Shown: positions 35,650 to 44,609 of the stretch, one piece after another
Position numbering within the stretch: position 1 is the first letter of the stretch
How the letters are laid out: the number at the start of each line of letters is the position of its first letter
Assembly (NCBI RefSeq): GCF_025150745.1
Contig: NZ_CP102282.1
Location: 569,501 to 633,500, forward strand
Source: Eubacterium ventriosum
GTDB taxonomy: Bacteria > Bacillota > Clostridia > Lachnospirales > Lachnospiraceae
Length of the DNA stretch: 64,000 nucleotides
Direction of reading: 5' to 3'
Notes under the pieces: model-generated
Database searches by the model: none
What the model saw: the letters and a program-made list of their open reading frames with translations, nothing else
What the model was told of the DNA's origin: nothing
Made by a program: the position numbers and the translations under genes

Positions 35650-37838
35650 TGGTTAGCATTATAGTAACTCATAAGAAAGATACATTATATTTAAAAGATT
35701 GTTTGGAAAGTATTGCCGAACAGCAATTTAAGGATTACGAAACTATTCTTGTAGTTGACCACACAGAGGATAATATCGAACCTTTAATAGAAGAGTTCAA
35801 GGATAAGATTAACTTAAAGGTGTTTTATCTTGAAGATAAACATGGTGTCAGCAGTGCAAGAAACCTTGGTCTTGATAAGGCAACAGGAGAGTATGTCTAT
35901 TTCCTTGATAATGACGATTACCTGTATGGTGATTCTATTAAGTTATTATTGGACGTAATGGATGAAGATACAGATATGGCTTATGGAAGAATGAAACATA
36001 CATGGTTCCAGAAGCAGGCATTTAATGACAGCCAGGGTGATGATGACGACAATAATGATAATGACGCAGATGATAAAAAAGTAATTTATGACTTTAATGA
36101 ACCTTACGCGAATATGCTTGAAAAATATCGTAAATTAGACAAGATTACTGTTTTATCAGCTATTTATAAGAAGTCATTATTTACAGACAATAATATTAGA
36201 TTTAATGAAAAACAGACATATTTTTCAGATACAAAAGTTTTAGTTCAGCTTTTAAATAACGCTAAGAATATTAAAAGCAACGAAGAATCAGTATATGTTA
36301 AGCGCCATCATAATGATAAGGCTAAGAATCCTGCAATTTCGCAGTTTCCTAGAGAGGAAACAATGTTGGATTATTTTGTTGCATACAAGAATGCAATTAA
36401 GGCAGCAGGAACAAATGAGAGAATTATAAACCATTTATATTATATTCTTGCAAAGTTTGTTGTTAAAGAATACATTATGAAAATGCGTTGGTCAGAAGAT
36501 GACAGATGGAGAAATGAATTCTTTACGGAATTAGCAACTCTTGCAAAAGATATTAATAACAAAGTATTAAAAGATGATTTTACACATGCTGAAAAGGCAA
36601 TGGTTAAATCAATGAAACATAACGATTTCGCTAAGATGAAAAAGAAAGCTATGCGTGTTCTTTTCAACAGAAAAATCGTAAAAATGATAAAGAACCCAAG
36701 AGTAAGAAATAAGACTATTACTCTTTATGTATTTAACAAGATGAAATTAAAAGAAAACTGGGTGGTTTTTGAAAGCTTTATGGGAAGAAACTGTTCAGGA
36801 CAGCCTAAATATGTATATAAATATTTGCAGGAAGCTTATGGCGACAAGTATAAATGCATATGGGTTGTTGACAGAAAAGGTGTTGAAATACCGGGAAAAC
36901 ATAAAACATGTAAGCGTTTCAGCTTGAAATACTATTACTATATGAATAGAAGCAAATATTGGGTTAACAATATGAGACAGCCTCTTAGCATTCCGAGACG
37001 TGAAGAAACAGTTATGTTAGCTACATGGCATGGAACACCACTTAAGAGACTTGTATTTGATATGGATGATGTACATTCAGCGAACCCAAGATACAAGGAT
37101 ATTGTATTTAAACAGACAAGAGCATGGGATTATTTGTTATCTGACAATCCTTTCTCAACAGAAAGATTCCAGAGCTGTTTCAGATTTGAAAAAGAAAAGA
37201 TTTTGGAATACGGATATCCTGCTAATGACCCAATGTATGCACCTGACAGAGAAGAGCAGGCAGCAAAGATTAAAGAGAAACTTGGAATTCCAAAGGATAA
37301 GAAAGTTATCCTTTATGCTCCAACATGGAGAGATGACCAGTTCTACGAAGCAGGACAGTATGGTTTTGAACTTGATCTTGATGTTAACAGACTTCAGGAA
37401 GAGTTTGGGGATGAATATGTATTGTTATTAAGACTTCACTATTTCATAGTAGACCAGCTTGATTTAAGTAAATATGGTGATTTTACAGTTGACGGCAGCA
37501 GTTATGATGATATTACTGATTTGTATCTTATTTCAGATATGCTTATTACAGACTACTCATCAGTATTCTTTGATTATGCTAACCTGAAACGTCCTGTACT
37601 TTATTACACATACGATTTGGACAAGTATAGAGATGTACTTAGAGGATTTTATCTTGATATGGAAAAGGACTTACCGGGGCCATTGCTTTTAACTAACGAT
37701 GAAGTAGTTGATGCAATTAAGAATATCGACAAAATCAAAGAACAATACAAAGACAGATATGAAGAATTCTACAACAGATTCTGTTGTGTTGATGACGGAC
37801 ACGCAGCCCAGAGAGTAGTAGAAAAAGTATTTAAATAA
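35649..37838 (+). CDS. GT2 plus TagF-like fusion, tandem copy 1
   Basis: A 729-residue protein: an N-terminal GT2 domain (VSIIVTHKKDTLYLKDCLESI, HGVSSARNLG, FLDNDDYL) with an acidic Asp/Asn run near residues 130-144, and a C-terminal glycerophosphotransferase domain (ATWHGTPLKRLVFDMDD, YAPTWRDDQ, LLRLHYF, MLITDYSSVFFDYANLKRP). It is closely similar to the next gene along its whole length. It probably polymerises polyol phosphate on the cytoplasmic membrane face and adds a sugar. Start GTAATGG overlaps tagD. Confidence 0.88.
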   Translation: MVSIIVTHKKDTLYLKDCLESIAEQQFKDYETILVVDHTEDNIEPLIEEFKDKINLKVFYLEDKHGVSSARNLGLDKATGEYVYFLDNDDYLYGDSIKLLLDVMDEDTDMAYGRMKHTWFQKQAFNDSQGDDDDNNDNDADDKKVIYDFNEPYANMLEKYRKLDKITVLSAIYKKSLFTDNNIRFNEKQTYFSDTKVLVQLLNNAKNIKSNEESVYVKRHHNDKAKNPAISQFPREETMLDYFVAYKNAIKAAGTNERIINHLYYILAKFVVKEYIMKMRWSEDDRWRNEFFTELATLAKDINNKVLKDDFTHAEKAMVKSMKHNDFAKMKKKAMRVLFNRKIVKMIKNPRVRNKTITLYVFNKMKLKENWVVFESFMGRNCSGQPKYVYKYLQEAYGDKYKCIWVVDRKGVEIPGKHKTCKRFSLKYYYYMNRSKYWVNNMRQPLSIPRREETVMLATWHGTPLKRLVFDMDDVHSANPRYKDIVFKQTRAWDYLLSDNPFSTERFQSCFRFEKEKILEYGYPANDPMYAPDREEQAAKIKEKLGIPKDKKVILYAPTWRDDQFYEAGQYGFELDLDVNRLQEEFGDEYVLLLRLHYFIVDQLDLSKYGDFTVDGSSYDDITDLYLISDMLITDYSSVFFDYANLKRPVLYYTYDLDKYRDVLRGFYLDMEKDLPGPLLLTNDEVVDAIKNIDKIKEQYKDRYEEFYNRFCCVDDGHAAQRVVEKVFK

Positions 37839-37899
37839 AAGATTTAACTAATTTTAAAAATTTAAAAACTAACGGTTTTTAAAGTTTGAAAACAGGTAG

Positions 37900-37957
37900 C
37901 CCTAACTATAATATTGAAATCAAAGCATGTTTTCACAGTATTGTAGTTAGGGTTTTT
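37900..37957 (+). terminator. Terminator between the tandem TagF-like genes
   Basis: CCCTAACTATAATATTG pairs with CAGTATTGTAGTTAGGG (17-base arms) and is followed by TTTTTAAGG. It ends or attenuates the transcript before the second paralogue. Confidence 0.85.
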
Positions 37958-38016
37958 AAGGTATAGAGATTAATAAATTAAAAGTTGATTTTTTTATTTG
38001 TTTATAAGGAGAAGGT

Positions 38017-40230
38017 ATGTTAAGCATTATTATTGCTTTTGGAAAAGGAAAAGAATATTTAAAAGATTGTTTTGACAGCATTAAGGAGCAGGATTATAAA
38101 GACATAGAAACAGTGCTTGTTTTAGACAAAGCTAACATAAATCCGGAAGAAAATATTGAAGAACTGATAAGTGAGTTTTCACAGTCAATTAATTTAAAAG
38201 TTTATGAAACCGGTGATAATTCAGGAGTAAGTGCCGCCAGAAATTTGGGACTTTTAAAGGCTAATGGAGAGTATGTGTATTTCCTTGATAGTGATGATTA
38301 TCTTATGGAAGATACATTAACCGGATTAATGCAAACAATGGATGGGAATAAAGACCTTACATATGGTCGTATTTTTCATACATGGTTTAAGAAGGCCGCT
38401 TTTAACGTGGATCAGGGAGATGTTATCGACGATGGAAGCGAACAGGAAGTAGATTCTAAGGTTAATAATGATGATAACTTTAATTTCTCAGAAATAAATG
38501 ATTATAAGTTAAAAAATTTCGCCAATTTATCAGAAATAACAGTTCTAGGGACAGTGTTTAAAAAGAAATTCTTAACAGATAATAATATTAAGTTTAATGA
38601 AGAGCAGAAATATTATTCTGATCCGGAATTTTGGACTAAAGTTCTTATGAATGTGAAAAATTATGGCTGCAATAAGGATAGTATTTACGTAAAGAGATAT
38701 CACAATGACAAGATTAATCTGCCATCTATTTCTCAAATGGAAGATGATAGGAAGGATGCTCATTTTGTTCAATCATTTCTTGATTGTATGAAATTATCAG
38801 AGAGCAAAAATGATATTAGAAATCACTTTGAAAAAATGGCCTGCGATTATTACGTAAAAGTATTTAGCAGAAAGTTTCATGGTAATTCAGCAGATAAAGA
38901 ATCAATTGATTTTGCCTTAATGTCTTCTATGGTTAAGGAATGTGGAAAGAAGACCATTTCAAAATATGGTTTTGTGGAAAAGAAAATTCTTAGAAATGCC
39001 ACAGACTATAATATGGAAAAAGTAAAAAAATGGTCAAATATAAGACTTATTAAGAGAAAACTTGTAATGATGTTTACAAGCAAAAAGCATATGTATAGAA
39101 CCATTAATCTATACGTTTTTGGCAAGATGAAACAGAAAGACAACTGGATTGTTTTTGAAAGTTTTGTTGGAAGAAACTATTCAGGACAGCCAAAATATAT
39201 TTACCGGTACCTTCAGAAGAATTACGGTTCCAAATTTAAATATATTTGGGTTGTTAATGACAAAAATCTTGTAATTGACGGAAATTGTAAGAAGATTAAG
39301 CGCTTTGGATTAAAATATTATTATTACATGACAAGAAGTAAATATTGGGTTAACAATATGAGACAACCTCACGCATATCCGAAGAGAGACAGTCAGATAA
39401 TGCTTGAAACATGGCATGGAACGCCACTTAAAAAACTGGTTTTTGATATGGATGATGTACACTCAGCTAACCCTAAATATAAGCAGATTGTTTACAAGCA
39501 GTCAAGAAAATGGGACTACCTATTATCAGATAACCCGTTTTCAACAGAAAAGTTTCAGAGCTGTTTTATGTATGAAAAAGACAAAATTCTAGAATTGGGA
39601 TACCCGGCAAATGATCCTTTGTATGATAAGGATTTAGATAAAAAAGCAGATGAATTAAAAATAAAACTTGGCATACCAAAGAATAAAAAAGTTCTTCTTT
39701 ATGCACCAACATGGAGAGATGATAATTCTTACGGTGCCGGTGAGTACAAGTTTGAATTGGCACTGGACCTTAAACGTTTAAAAGAAGAAATAGGTGATGA
39801 ATATGTAATTCTTCTTAGAATGCATTACTGGATAGTAGACAAGCTTGATTTAACAGGAATGTCTGATTTTGTTATTAATGTAAGTAATTACAGTGACATA
39901 ACAGACATATATATTGTGTCAGATATTTGTATGACAGACTATTCATCAGTATTTTTTGACTATGCTAATCTTAAACGCCCTATTTTGTACTATATGTATG
40001 ACCTTGAAAAATACAGAGACGTTCTTAGAGGTTTTTATCTTGATATTGAAAAAGAACTTCCGGGACCAATACTTCAGACTAACGATGAAGTAATAGATGC
40101 AATTAAAAATATTGATAAGGTTAATGAAGAATACAAAGATAAATATCAGGAATTTTATAATAGATTCTGTTGCATAGACGACGGTAATGCGGCAAAGCGT
40201 GTATGCGAAAAAGTATTCGGTGTAAAGTAG
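38017..40230 (+). CDS. GT2 plus TagF-like fusion, tandem copy 2
   Basis: A 737-residue paralogue of the preceding gene with the same order of domains: GT2 (LSIIIAFGKGKEYLKDCFDSI, SGVSAARNLG, FLDSDDYL) and TagF-like (ETWHGTPLKKLVFDMDD, YAPTWRDDN, LRMHYW, CMTDYSSVFFDYANLKRP). The C-terminal domains are nearly interchangeable, while the GT2 halves differ more. This fits duplication followed by change in sugar or acceptor choice. A terminator stands between the copies, so this one may have its own promoter. AAGGAGAAGG precedes the start. Confidence 0.88.
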   Translation: MLSIIIAFGKGKEYLKDCFDSIKEQDYKDIETVLVLDKANINPEENIEELISEFSQSINLKVYETGDNSGVSAARNLGLLKANGEYVYFLDSDDYLMEDTLTGLMQTMDGNKDLTYGRIFHTWFKKAAFNVDQGDVIDDGSEQEVDSKVNNDDNFNFSEINDYKLKNFANLSEITVLGTVFKKKFLTDNNIKFNEEQKYYSDPEFWTKVLMNVKNYGCNKDSIYVKRYHNDKINLPSISQMEDDRKDAHFVQSFLDCMKLSESKNDIRNHFEKMACDYYVKVFSRKFHGNSADKESIDFALMSSMVKECGKKTISKYGFVEKKILRNATDYNMEKVKKWSNIRLIKRKLVMMFTSKKHMYRTINLYVFGKMKQKDNWIVFESFVGRNYSGQPKYIYRYLQKNYGSKFKYIWVVNDKNLVIDGNCKKIKRFGLKYYYYMTRSKYWVNNMRQPHAYPKRDSQIMLETWHGTPLKKLVFDMDDVHSANPKYKQIVYKQSRKWDYLLSDNPFSTEKFQSCFMYEKDKILELGYPANDPLYDKDLDKKADELKIKLGIPKNKKVLLYAPTWRDDNSYGAGEYKFELALDLKRLKEEIGDEYVILLRMHYWIVDKLDLTGMSDFVINVSNYSDITDIYIVSDICMTDYSSVFFDYANLKRPILYYMYDLEKYRDVLRGFYLDIEKELPGPILQTNDEVIDAIKNIDKVNEEYKDKYQEFYNRFCCIDDGNAAKRVCEKVFGVK

Positions 40231-40335
40231 AAAAAATAAATGATTTGTAAAAAAAGTCGGTGCCTTTAATCTTTTATAGATAAAGTAACCTGATTAATAA
40301 GCAGAAACATAAAAATGTTACAAAACATAATGCAT

Positions 40336-40363
40336 TTGACATATTTTTGTAAATATATATAAT
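40336..40363 (+). promoter_or_regulatory. Consensus sigma-A promoter of the tagGH-type exporter
   Basis: TTGACA (40336-40341) and TATAAT (40358-40363), both perfect boxes, are 16 bases apart. They lie 116 bases before the permease start, so the exporter genes have a separate, probably strong, promoter with a long untranslated leader. Confidence 0.65.
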
Positions 40364-40479
40364 TAAACCATGTATCGCCTAAATTAAGGACATACAGGAC
40401 TGGACTTAGAATAAGTACAAATTAAAGAGAGAGAAGGTCCTAAGCTTAATAGGGCAAACATATTGGATTGGAGATTTTT

Positions 40480-41289
40480 ATGAAGAATTATATCGACAGT
40501 TTTATGAGATATAGATTCCTTTTAGTTGAATTAGTTAAGAAAGGAATTAAATTAAAATACAGAAGATCATATTTAGGATTAATATGGACTCTGTTGGAAC
40601 CATTGCTTACAATGATAGTTCTTACATTTGTATTCGGATCTATGCTTGGAAGTAAAGGTGGAGTTTACGGACCGGAATTATATCCGGTATATATTCTTTG
40701 TGGACGACTTTTATATAGTTGTTTCTCAAGTGCCTCAAAGATAGGAATGAGATCAATAAGATCAAACCAGGCAATGATAAAGAAAGTATACGTACCAAAA
40801 TATCTATATCCTTTATCAAGTGTAATTTATAACTACGTTATATTCTTACTATCACTTATAGTACTTGCGATAGTAGGTGTTGTAAGAGGAATTCCACTTA
40901 CATGGCATATTATAGAAATAGTAATTCCTGTTTTTGTATTATTAATTATGTGTATAGCAGCAGCAATGTTCCTTTCAACAGTCTGCGTATTCTTTAGAGA
41001 CATTGAATACCTTTGGGACGTATTACTTATGCTGTTAATGTATTGCTCAGCAATATTCTATTATGTTGATAATATTGGAAGCTCAGTGGTTAGAACAGTA
41101 ATCAGAATGAACCCGCTGTATTGTATTATTGAAAACTTCAGACACATTGTATTGTTAGGAGAATCAATATTTACAAGCTCAATGGAAATCAATATGTTGA
41201 TTTATTCATCAGTGTTTAGTGTTGTTGCACTTATCATAAGTGTAATTGTATTTAAAAAGAATCAGGACAGATTTATCCTATACATCTAA
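40480..41289 (+). CDS. Teichoic-acid ABC exporter permease (TagG-like)
   Basis: 269 residues, six membrane segments, ABC-2 type. The N-terminal amphipathic part RYRFLLVELVKKGIKLKYRRSYLGLIWTLLEPLL is the hallmark of TagG/Wzm polysaccharide exporters. An in-frame TTG at 40468 is less likely than ATG 40480, which has GGAG six bases upstream. With the next gene it moves lipid-linked polymer to the outer membrane face. Confidence 0.92.
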   Translation: MKNYIDSFMRYRFLLVELVKKGIKLKYRRSYLGLIWTLLEPLLTMIVLTFVFGSMLGSKGGVYGPELYPVYILCGRLLYSCFSSASKIGMRSIRSNQAMIKKVYVPKYLYPLSSVIYNYVIFLLSLIVLAIVGVVRGIPLTWHIIEIVIPVFVLLIMCIAAAMFLSTVCVFFRDIEYLWDVLLMLLMYCSAIFYYVDNIGSSVVRTVIRMNPLYCIIENFRHIVLLGESIFTSSMEINMLIYSSVFSVVALIISVIVFKKNQDRFILYI

Positions 41290-41301
41290 AGGAGGCTGAT
41301 T

Positions 41302-42051
41302 ATGGGCAATAAAAAAATTGCACTTAAAGTTGAAAATATAAGTATCCGCTTTAACTTAAGTAAAGAAAAAGTAGATAACTTAAAAGAATTAATAATAAAG
41401 AAATTAAAAGGGCAGAAGATTCACTTTAATGAATTTTGGGCTTTGAAAAACATAAATTTTGAACTGCAAAAAGGTGACCGTTTAGGAATCCTTGGATTAA
41501 ACGGTGCCGGAAAAAGTACACTTCTTAAAGTAATCGCAGGTGTGTACAAACCAACGACAGGTACAGTAAAAAGATACGGACACATTGCTCCAATGATAGA
41601 ATTGGGCGCAGGCTTTGATCCTAACTACACAGGAAGAGAGAACGTATTCCTGTACGGTTCAGTACTTGGATTTTCAAGAGAATTTCTTGAAGAAAAATAT
41701 GACGAAATCTTAGAGTTCTCAGAACTTGGAGAATTCATAGATGTACCAATAAAGAACTATTCATCAGGTATGAGAGCAAGACTTGGATTCTCAATCGCTA
41801 CAGTAGTAGAACCTGAAATCCTAATATTGGATGAAGTATTATCAGTAGGTGATGCTAAGTTCAGAAAGAAATGTGAGCGAAAAATGCAGAAAATGTTCGA
41901 CCACGGCGTAACAGTATTATTCGTATCACACAGCCTTGCACAGGTAAAAAGACTCTGTAACAAAGCCATTCTCCTTGAACATGGTCAGCTAATAGCCCAG
42001 GGAGACATAGACGACGTTTCAGAAATATACGAAAGAAAACTGGAGGAATAA
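41302..42051 (+). CDS. Teichoic-acid ABC exporter ATPase (TagH-like)
   Basis: A 249-residue ATPase with Walker A GLNGAGKST near 62-70, signature SSGMRARLGF, Walker B ILILDEVLSVGDAKF, and the H-loop FVSHS. The HIAPMIELGAGFDPNYTGREN stretch is typical of polysaccharide exporters. It has no long C-terminal substrate-recognition domain, unlike B. subtilis TagH, so recognition may lie elsewhere. It starts 12 bases after the permease. Confidence 0.93.
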   Translation: MGNKKIALKVENISIRFNLSKEKVDNLKELIIKKLKGQKIHFNEFWALKNINFELQKGDRLGILGLNGAGKSTLLKVIAGVYKPTTGTVKRYGHIAPMIELGAGFDPNYTGRENVFLYGSVLGFSREFLEEKYDEILEFSELGEFIDVPIKNYSSGMRARLGFSIATVVEPEILILDEVLSVGDAKFRKKCERKMQKMFDHGVTVLFVSHSLAQVKRLCNKAILLEHGQLIAQGDIDDVSEIYERKLEE

Positions 42052-42053
42052 AA

Positions 42054-42302
42054 ATGCATTACGTAACAAAAGGAACATGCTCAAGAGCAATCGACTTTGA
42101 CGTAGTAGACGGCAAAGTAACAAATACAAAATTCACAATGGGATGCATGGGAAACACACAGGGTGTTGCATCACTTGTAGAAGGAATGGAAGTAGAAGAA
42201 GTAATCAAAAGATTAAAAGGCATCGACTGCGGAGGCAGAGGAACATCATGCCCAGATCAGTTGGCAAAAGCACTTGAACAATACTTAGAAGAAAACAAGT
42301 AA
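42054..42302 (+). CDS. TSCPD domain protein
   Basis: An 82-residue protein with the signature TSCPDQLAKAL near the end and three further cysteines (GTCSRAIDF, MGCMGNTQG, IDCGGRG). TSCPD domains occur alone or at the end of ribonucleotide reductases and probably bind metal. Function of the free form is unknown. Two bases after the exporter ATPase, so co-transcribed, though a functional link is doubtful. Confidence 0.85.
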   Translation: MHYVTKGTCSRAIDFDVVDGKVTNTKFTMGCMGNTQGVASLVEGMEVEEVIKRLKGIDCGGRGTSCPDQLAKALEQYLEENK

Positions 42303-42388
42303 GAAATAAAGTAAACAGATCGTTGTAAAAATTGGAAAATAATGTGGAATGATTGGTTTACATAAAATCAAACAAAATAACAAAAAAC

Positions 42389-42426
42389 AAGCGGGTTCGT
42401 TATGACTAGTCATAATAAACCCGTTT
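42389..42426 (+). terminator. Terminator after the TSCPD gene
   Basis: AAGCGGGTTCGTTATGACTA pairs with GTCATAATAAACCCGTTT, with one or two mismatches. The tail TTTCGAC is weak, so termination may be incomplete. Confidence 0.6.
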
Positions 42427-42433
42427 CGACTAT

Positions 42434-42663
42434 AATTGAAAAAGCTAACAGAACTTCTTGTCACAGGAAAAATTTTATATGCAAACACGTTGAAATTCTT
42501 ATTTTGCTCCGCCGCCTATTGCAAAGCGAAAACCTAAACTCGCCTACGGCTCAGACAGTAGGTTTTGCGCTTTACGCTATGCTCGCAAAATTGCGAATTT
42601 CTGCCTATTGTTTGCGTATATAAAATTTTTCCTGTGACAAGAGAATCAATAGCTTTTGCAATT
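42434..42663 (-). repeat. Palindromic dispersed repeat, family 2, copy C
   Basis: About 230 bases in the opposite direction to copies A and B. Outer arms CTTGTCACAGGAAAAATTTT and its exact complement are again perfect but unrelated in sequence to those of A and B. Read on the minus strand, the tip loop CTGTCTGAGCCGTAGGCGAG, the segment GCAAACAATAGGCAG and the segment GGCGGAGCAAAATAA are conserved. Located between the TSCPD gene and mtnN. Confidence 0.85.
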
Positions 42664-42683
42664 GAAATAGAAAAGGAGAAATT

Positions 42684-43376
42684 ATGCTAGGAATAATAGG
42701 CGCTATGGACGTAGAGGTCAATAGCATTAAATCAGAATTAGAAAACGTAGAAATCAAGAATATTGCCGCAATGGACTTTTACAAAGGCACCCTTGCCGGC
42801 AAGGAAGTAGTAGCTGTAAAATGTGGTATCGGCAAGGTTAACGCAGCCATTTGTGCACAGATACTTGTAAGTGTATTTGGGGTAAGTGCCTTAGTTAACA
42901 CAGGTGTTGCCGGCTCACTTAACAATGATATTAACATTTGCGACATTGTAGTTTCAACAAGTGCGTTAGAACACGACATGGACGTTACACCTTTAGGATA
43001 TGCCAAAGGGGTAATTCCAGATATGGACCAGTCAGAGTTTAAGGCAGATGAGAACCTTATTAAACTTGCAAAGGACAGCGCAGAGGAAGCAGGGCTTGAC
43101 GTTAAAATTTTTGAAGGCAAGGTAGTTTCAGGTGACCAGTTTATTGGAACACATGAAGCAAAGGTTTATTTAAGAGATACCTTTAATGGTGACTGTGCAG
43201 AAATGGAAGGAGCTTCAATCGCCCACACTGCATATTTAAATAAAACACCTTATGTTGTAATTAGAGCAATCTCTGACAAAGCAGACGGTGGAGCACAGAT
43301 GGATTATCCTACTTTTGAAGCAAAAGCAGCAGAAAATTCAATTAAACTTATAAATTGTATGATTAAAAATTATTAG
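42684..43376 (+). CDS. mtnN: 5'-methylthioadenosine/S-adenosylhomocysteine nucleosidase
   Basis: A 230-residue enzyme that splits adenine from MTA and SAH in methyl-group recycling. It begins MLGIIGAMDVEVNSI, has GIGKVNAAICAQ, VNTGVAGSL, VVSGDQFIG, the purine and ribose site AEMEGASIAH, and the catalytic region VIRAISDKADGGA. Length is normal. AAAGGAG precedes the start. Eight bases before the next gene. Confidence 0.95.
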   Translation: MLGIIGAMDVEVNSIKSELENVEIKNIAAMDFYKGTLAGKEVVAVKCGIGKVNAAICAQILVSVFGVSALVNTGVAGSLNNDINICDIVVSTSALEHDMDVTPLGYAKGVIPDMDQSEFKADENLIKLAKDSAEEAGLDVKIFEGKVVSGDQFIGTHEAKVYLRDTFNGDCAEMEGASIAHTAYLNKTPYVVIRAISDKADGGAQMDYPTFEAKAAENSIKLINCMIKNY

Positions 43377-43384
43377 GAGCAGAT

Positions 43385-43717
43385 ATGGATAACATTAAAA
43401 TCATATTTTTTGACATAGACGGAACACTAATCGATATGGAAAAGAAATGTGTTACGGAAAAGATGCTTGAAACACTAAGAAGATTACAGGAAAAAGGCAT
43501 TGGCGTAAATAAAGTTCTTGAATACTATGGCATAGACAAGTCTCAGGCAATGGCTTTCGGTGACGGCAATAATGACATTGAAATGTTTGAACAAGTTGGA
43601 CATCCTATAGCAATGGGAAATGCATCTGATGATTTAAAAGCCATATCAGAGCAGATTTGCGGTCATGTTGCGGAAGATGGAATTTACTATTTTTGTAAGG
43701 AAAACAATTTAATCTAA
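43385..43717 (+). CDS. Cof-type HAD protein with internal deletion (cap lost)
   Basis: Only 110 residues, whereas Cof-type HAD phosphatases have about 260. The N-terminus (FFDIDGTLIDMEKK...LRRLQEKGI) is joined directly to what is normally the C-terminal part (KGIGVNKVLEYYGI, AFGDGNNDIEMFE, GYPIAMGNA-like GHPIAMGNA). Motif II (the Thr of a TGR-type turn) and the whole C2 cap are absent. The junction falls at a KGI that occurs on both sides in complete relatives, which suggests an in-frame deletion. Motif I Asp residues and motif IV remain. It is probably inactive or a decaying gene, though the frame is intact. Confidence 0.75.
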   Translation: MDNIKIIFFDIDGTLIDMEKKCVTEKMLETLRRLQEKGIGVNKVLEYYGIDKSQAMAFGDGNNDIEMFEQVGHPIAMGNASDDLKAISEQICGHVAEDGIYYFCKENNLI

Positions 43718-43835
43718 AAATTAAATGTCGAATTACGACGAACGGTTTTTGGTGTGCAATAAAAGAAAATGTGCTAAAATGCTAATAAGTTTTCAGATGG
43801 ATTACTATACATTTAAGTGAGGGGGATTTTTTAGT

Positions 43836-44522
43836 ATGGCAGATTATACTTTTATTGAAATGAAGGAATGGTTTTATAACAATGCACCGAAGATAATTAA
43901 CGAGAAATACTTTCTATACGTAATGGGAAGTATTTTTTTGTTGGGAATTTTTACAAAATGGCTGGCGGCATTTGGATATGGCAGAATGATTAGAAAAGCA
44001 GAGCATATGTCAAATCCAAAGAATGCAACTTTAAGACAGATTAAAATGAAATATGACAGCATAAAAGAAATAAACGGGCACGTGGCGAATCCAATGATTT
44101 TTGCTGCAAGAAGTCTGAATAAATGCAAATTAGGTATATTTTCATTAAATAAGCTTAATAATATTATAAACGTGTGTATTATTTTAAGTGTTACATTGGC
44201 AGTTGGAACAGGTTTTGGAATTTATCTTACGGGAAAAAGTAAGATAGAGGCGATAGTATACGTTTTGATTGGATATTTCTTTGGAATGGTTCTTGACATG
44301 ATTAACCGAAGCACAAAAATATCCGAAAAACAGACAGAACTTACCTATATTTTGATTGATTATTTGGAAGATTCAGTTGTGGTTAGAGAAAATAGCCATA
44401 TGGAAAAACCGGGAAATGAAAATATTGTACAAGAAAAGCAGTCTGAAACTAGTACTAATAACAAGGAATTTGAATCAGATGAACAAATCCTTAATCAGGT
44501 GATTGGCGAATTTCTACAATAA
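43836..44522 (+). CDS. Unknown membrane protein
   Basis: A 228-residue protein with an N-terminal membrane segment (about 26-42), a basic cytoplasmic stretch (NPKNATLRQIKMKYDSIKE), two more segments (about 108-130 and 137-155) and a hydrophilic acidic tail. I recognise no family. It resembles small membrane proteins common in Lachnospiraceae. GTGAGGGGG precedes the start and TGcTAAAAT at 43772-43780 could be an extended -10. Confidence 0.65.
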   Translation: MADYTFIEMKEWFYNNAPKIINEKYFLYVMGSIFLLGIFTKWLAAFGYGRMIRKAEHMSNPKNATLRQIKMKYDSIKEINGHVANPMIFAARSLNKCKLGIFSLNKLNNIINVCIILSVTLAVGTGFGIYLTGKSKIEAIVYVLIGYFFGMVLDMINRSTKISEKQTELTYILIDYLEDSVVVRENSHMEKPGNENIVQEKQSETSTNNKEFESDEQILNQVIGEFLQ

Positions 44523-44544
44523 TCAACAATGTAAGGCAAAAGTC

Positions 44545-44573
44545 TTGAAAAAATCGTTTCAACATTTTATAAT
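44545..44573 (+). promoter_or_regulatory. Promoter of pgi
   Basis: TTGAAA (44545-44550), 17 bases, TATAAT (44568-44573), 37 bases before the pgi start. Confidence 0.6.
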
Positions 44574-44609
44574 GTAATTTAGTTTTGTAATAAACGGAGG
44601 AATTGAGAC

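Noticed and set aside
36040-36080. Asp/Asn codon run in TagF-like copy 1, considered as a phase-variable repeat
   Set aside because: Codons are mixed (gat, gac, aat, aac, gca) without a uniform repeat unit long enough for slippage.
42402-42623. 73-codon plus-strand frame between the TSCPD gene and mtnN
   Set aside because: It runs through a terminator and repeat copy C, has no ribosome site and no recognisable protein feature.
25271-42663. Three family-2 repeats considered as a dispersed CRISPR-like or IS-related array
   Set aside because: They are single copies kilobases apart with no regular spacers and no transposase or cas gene nearby.
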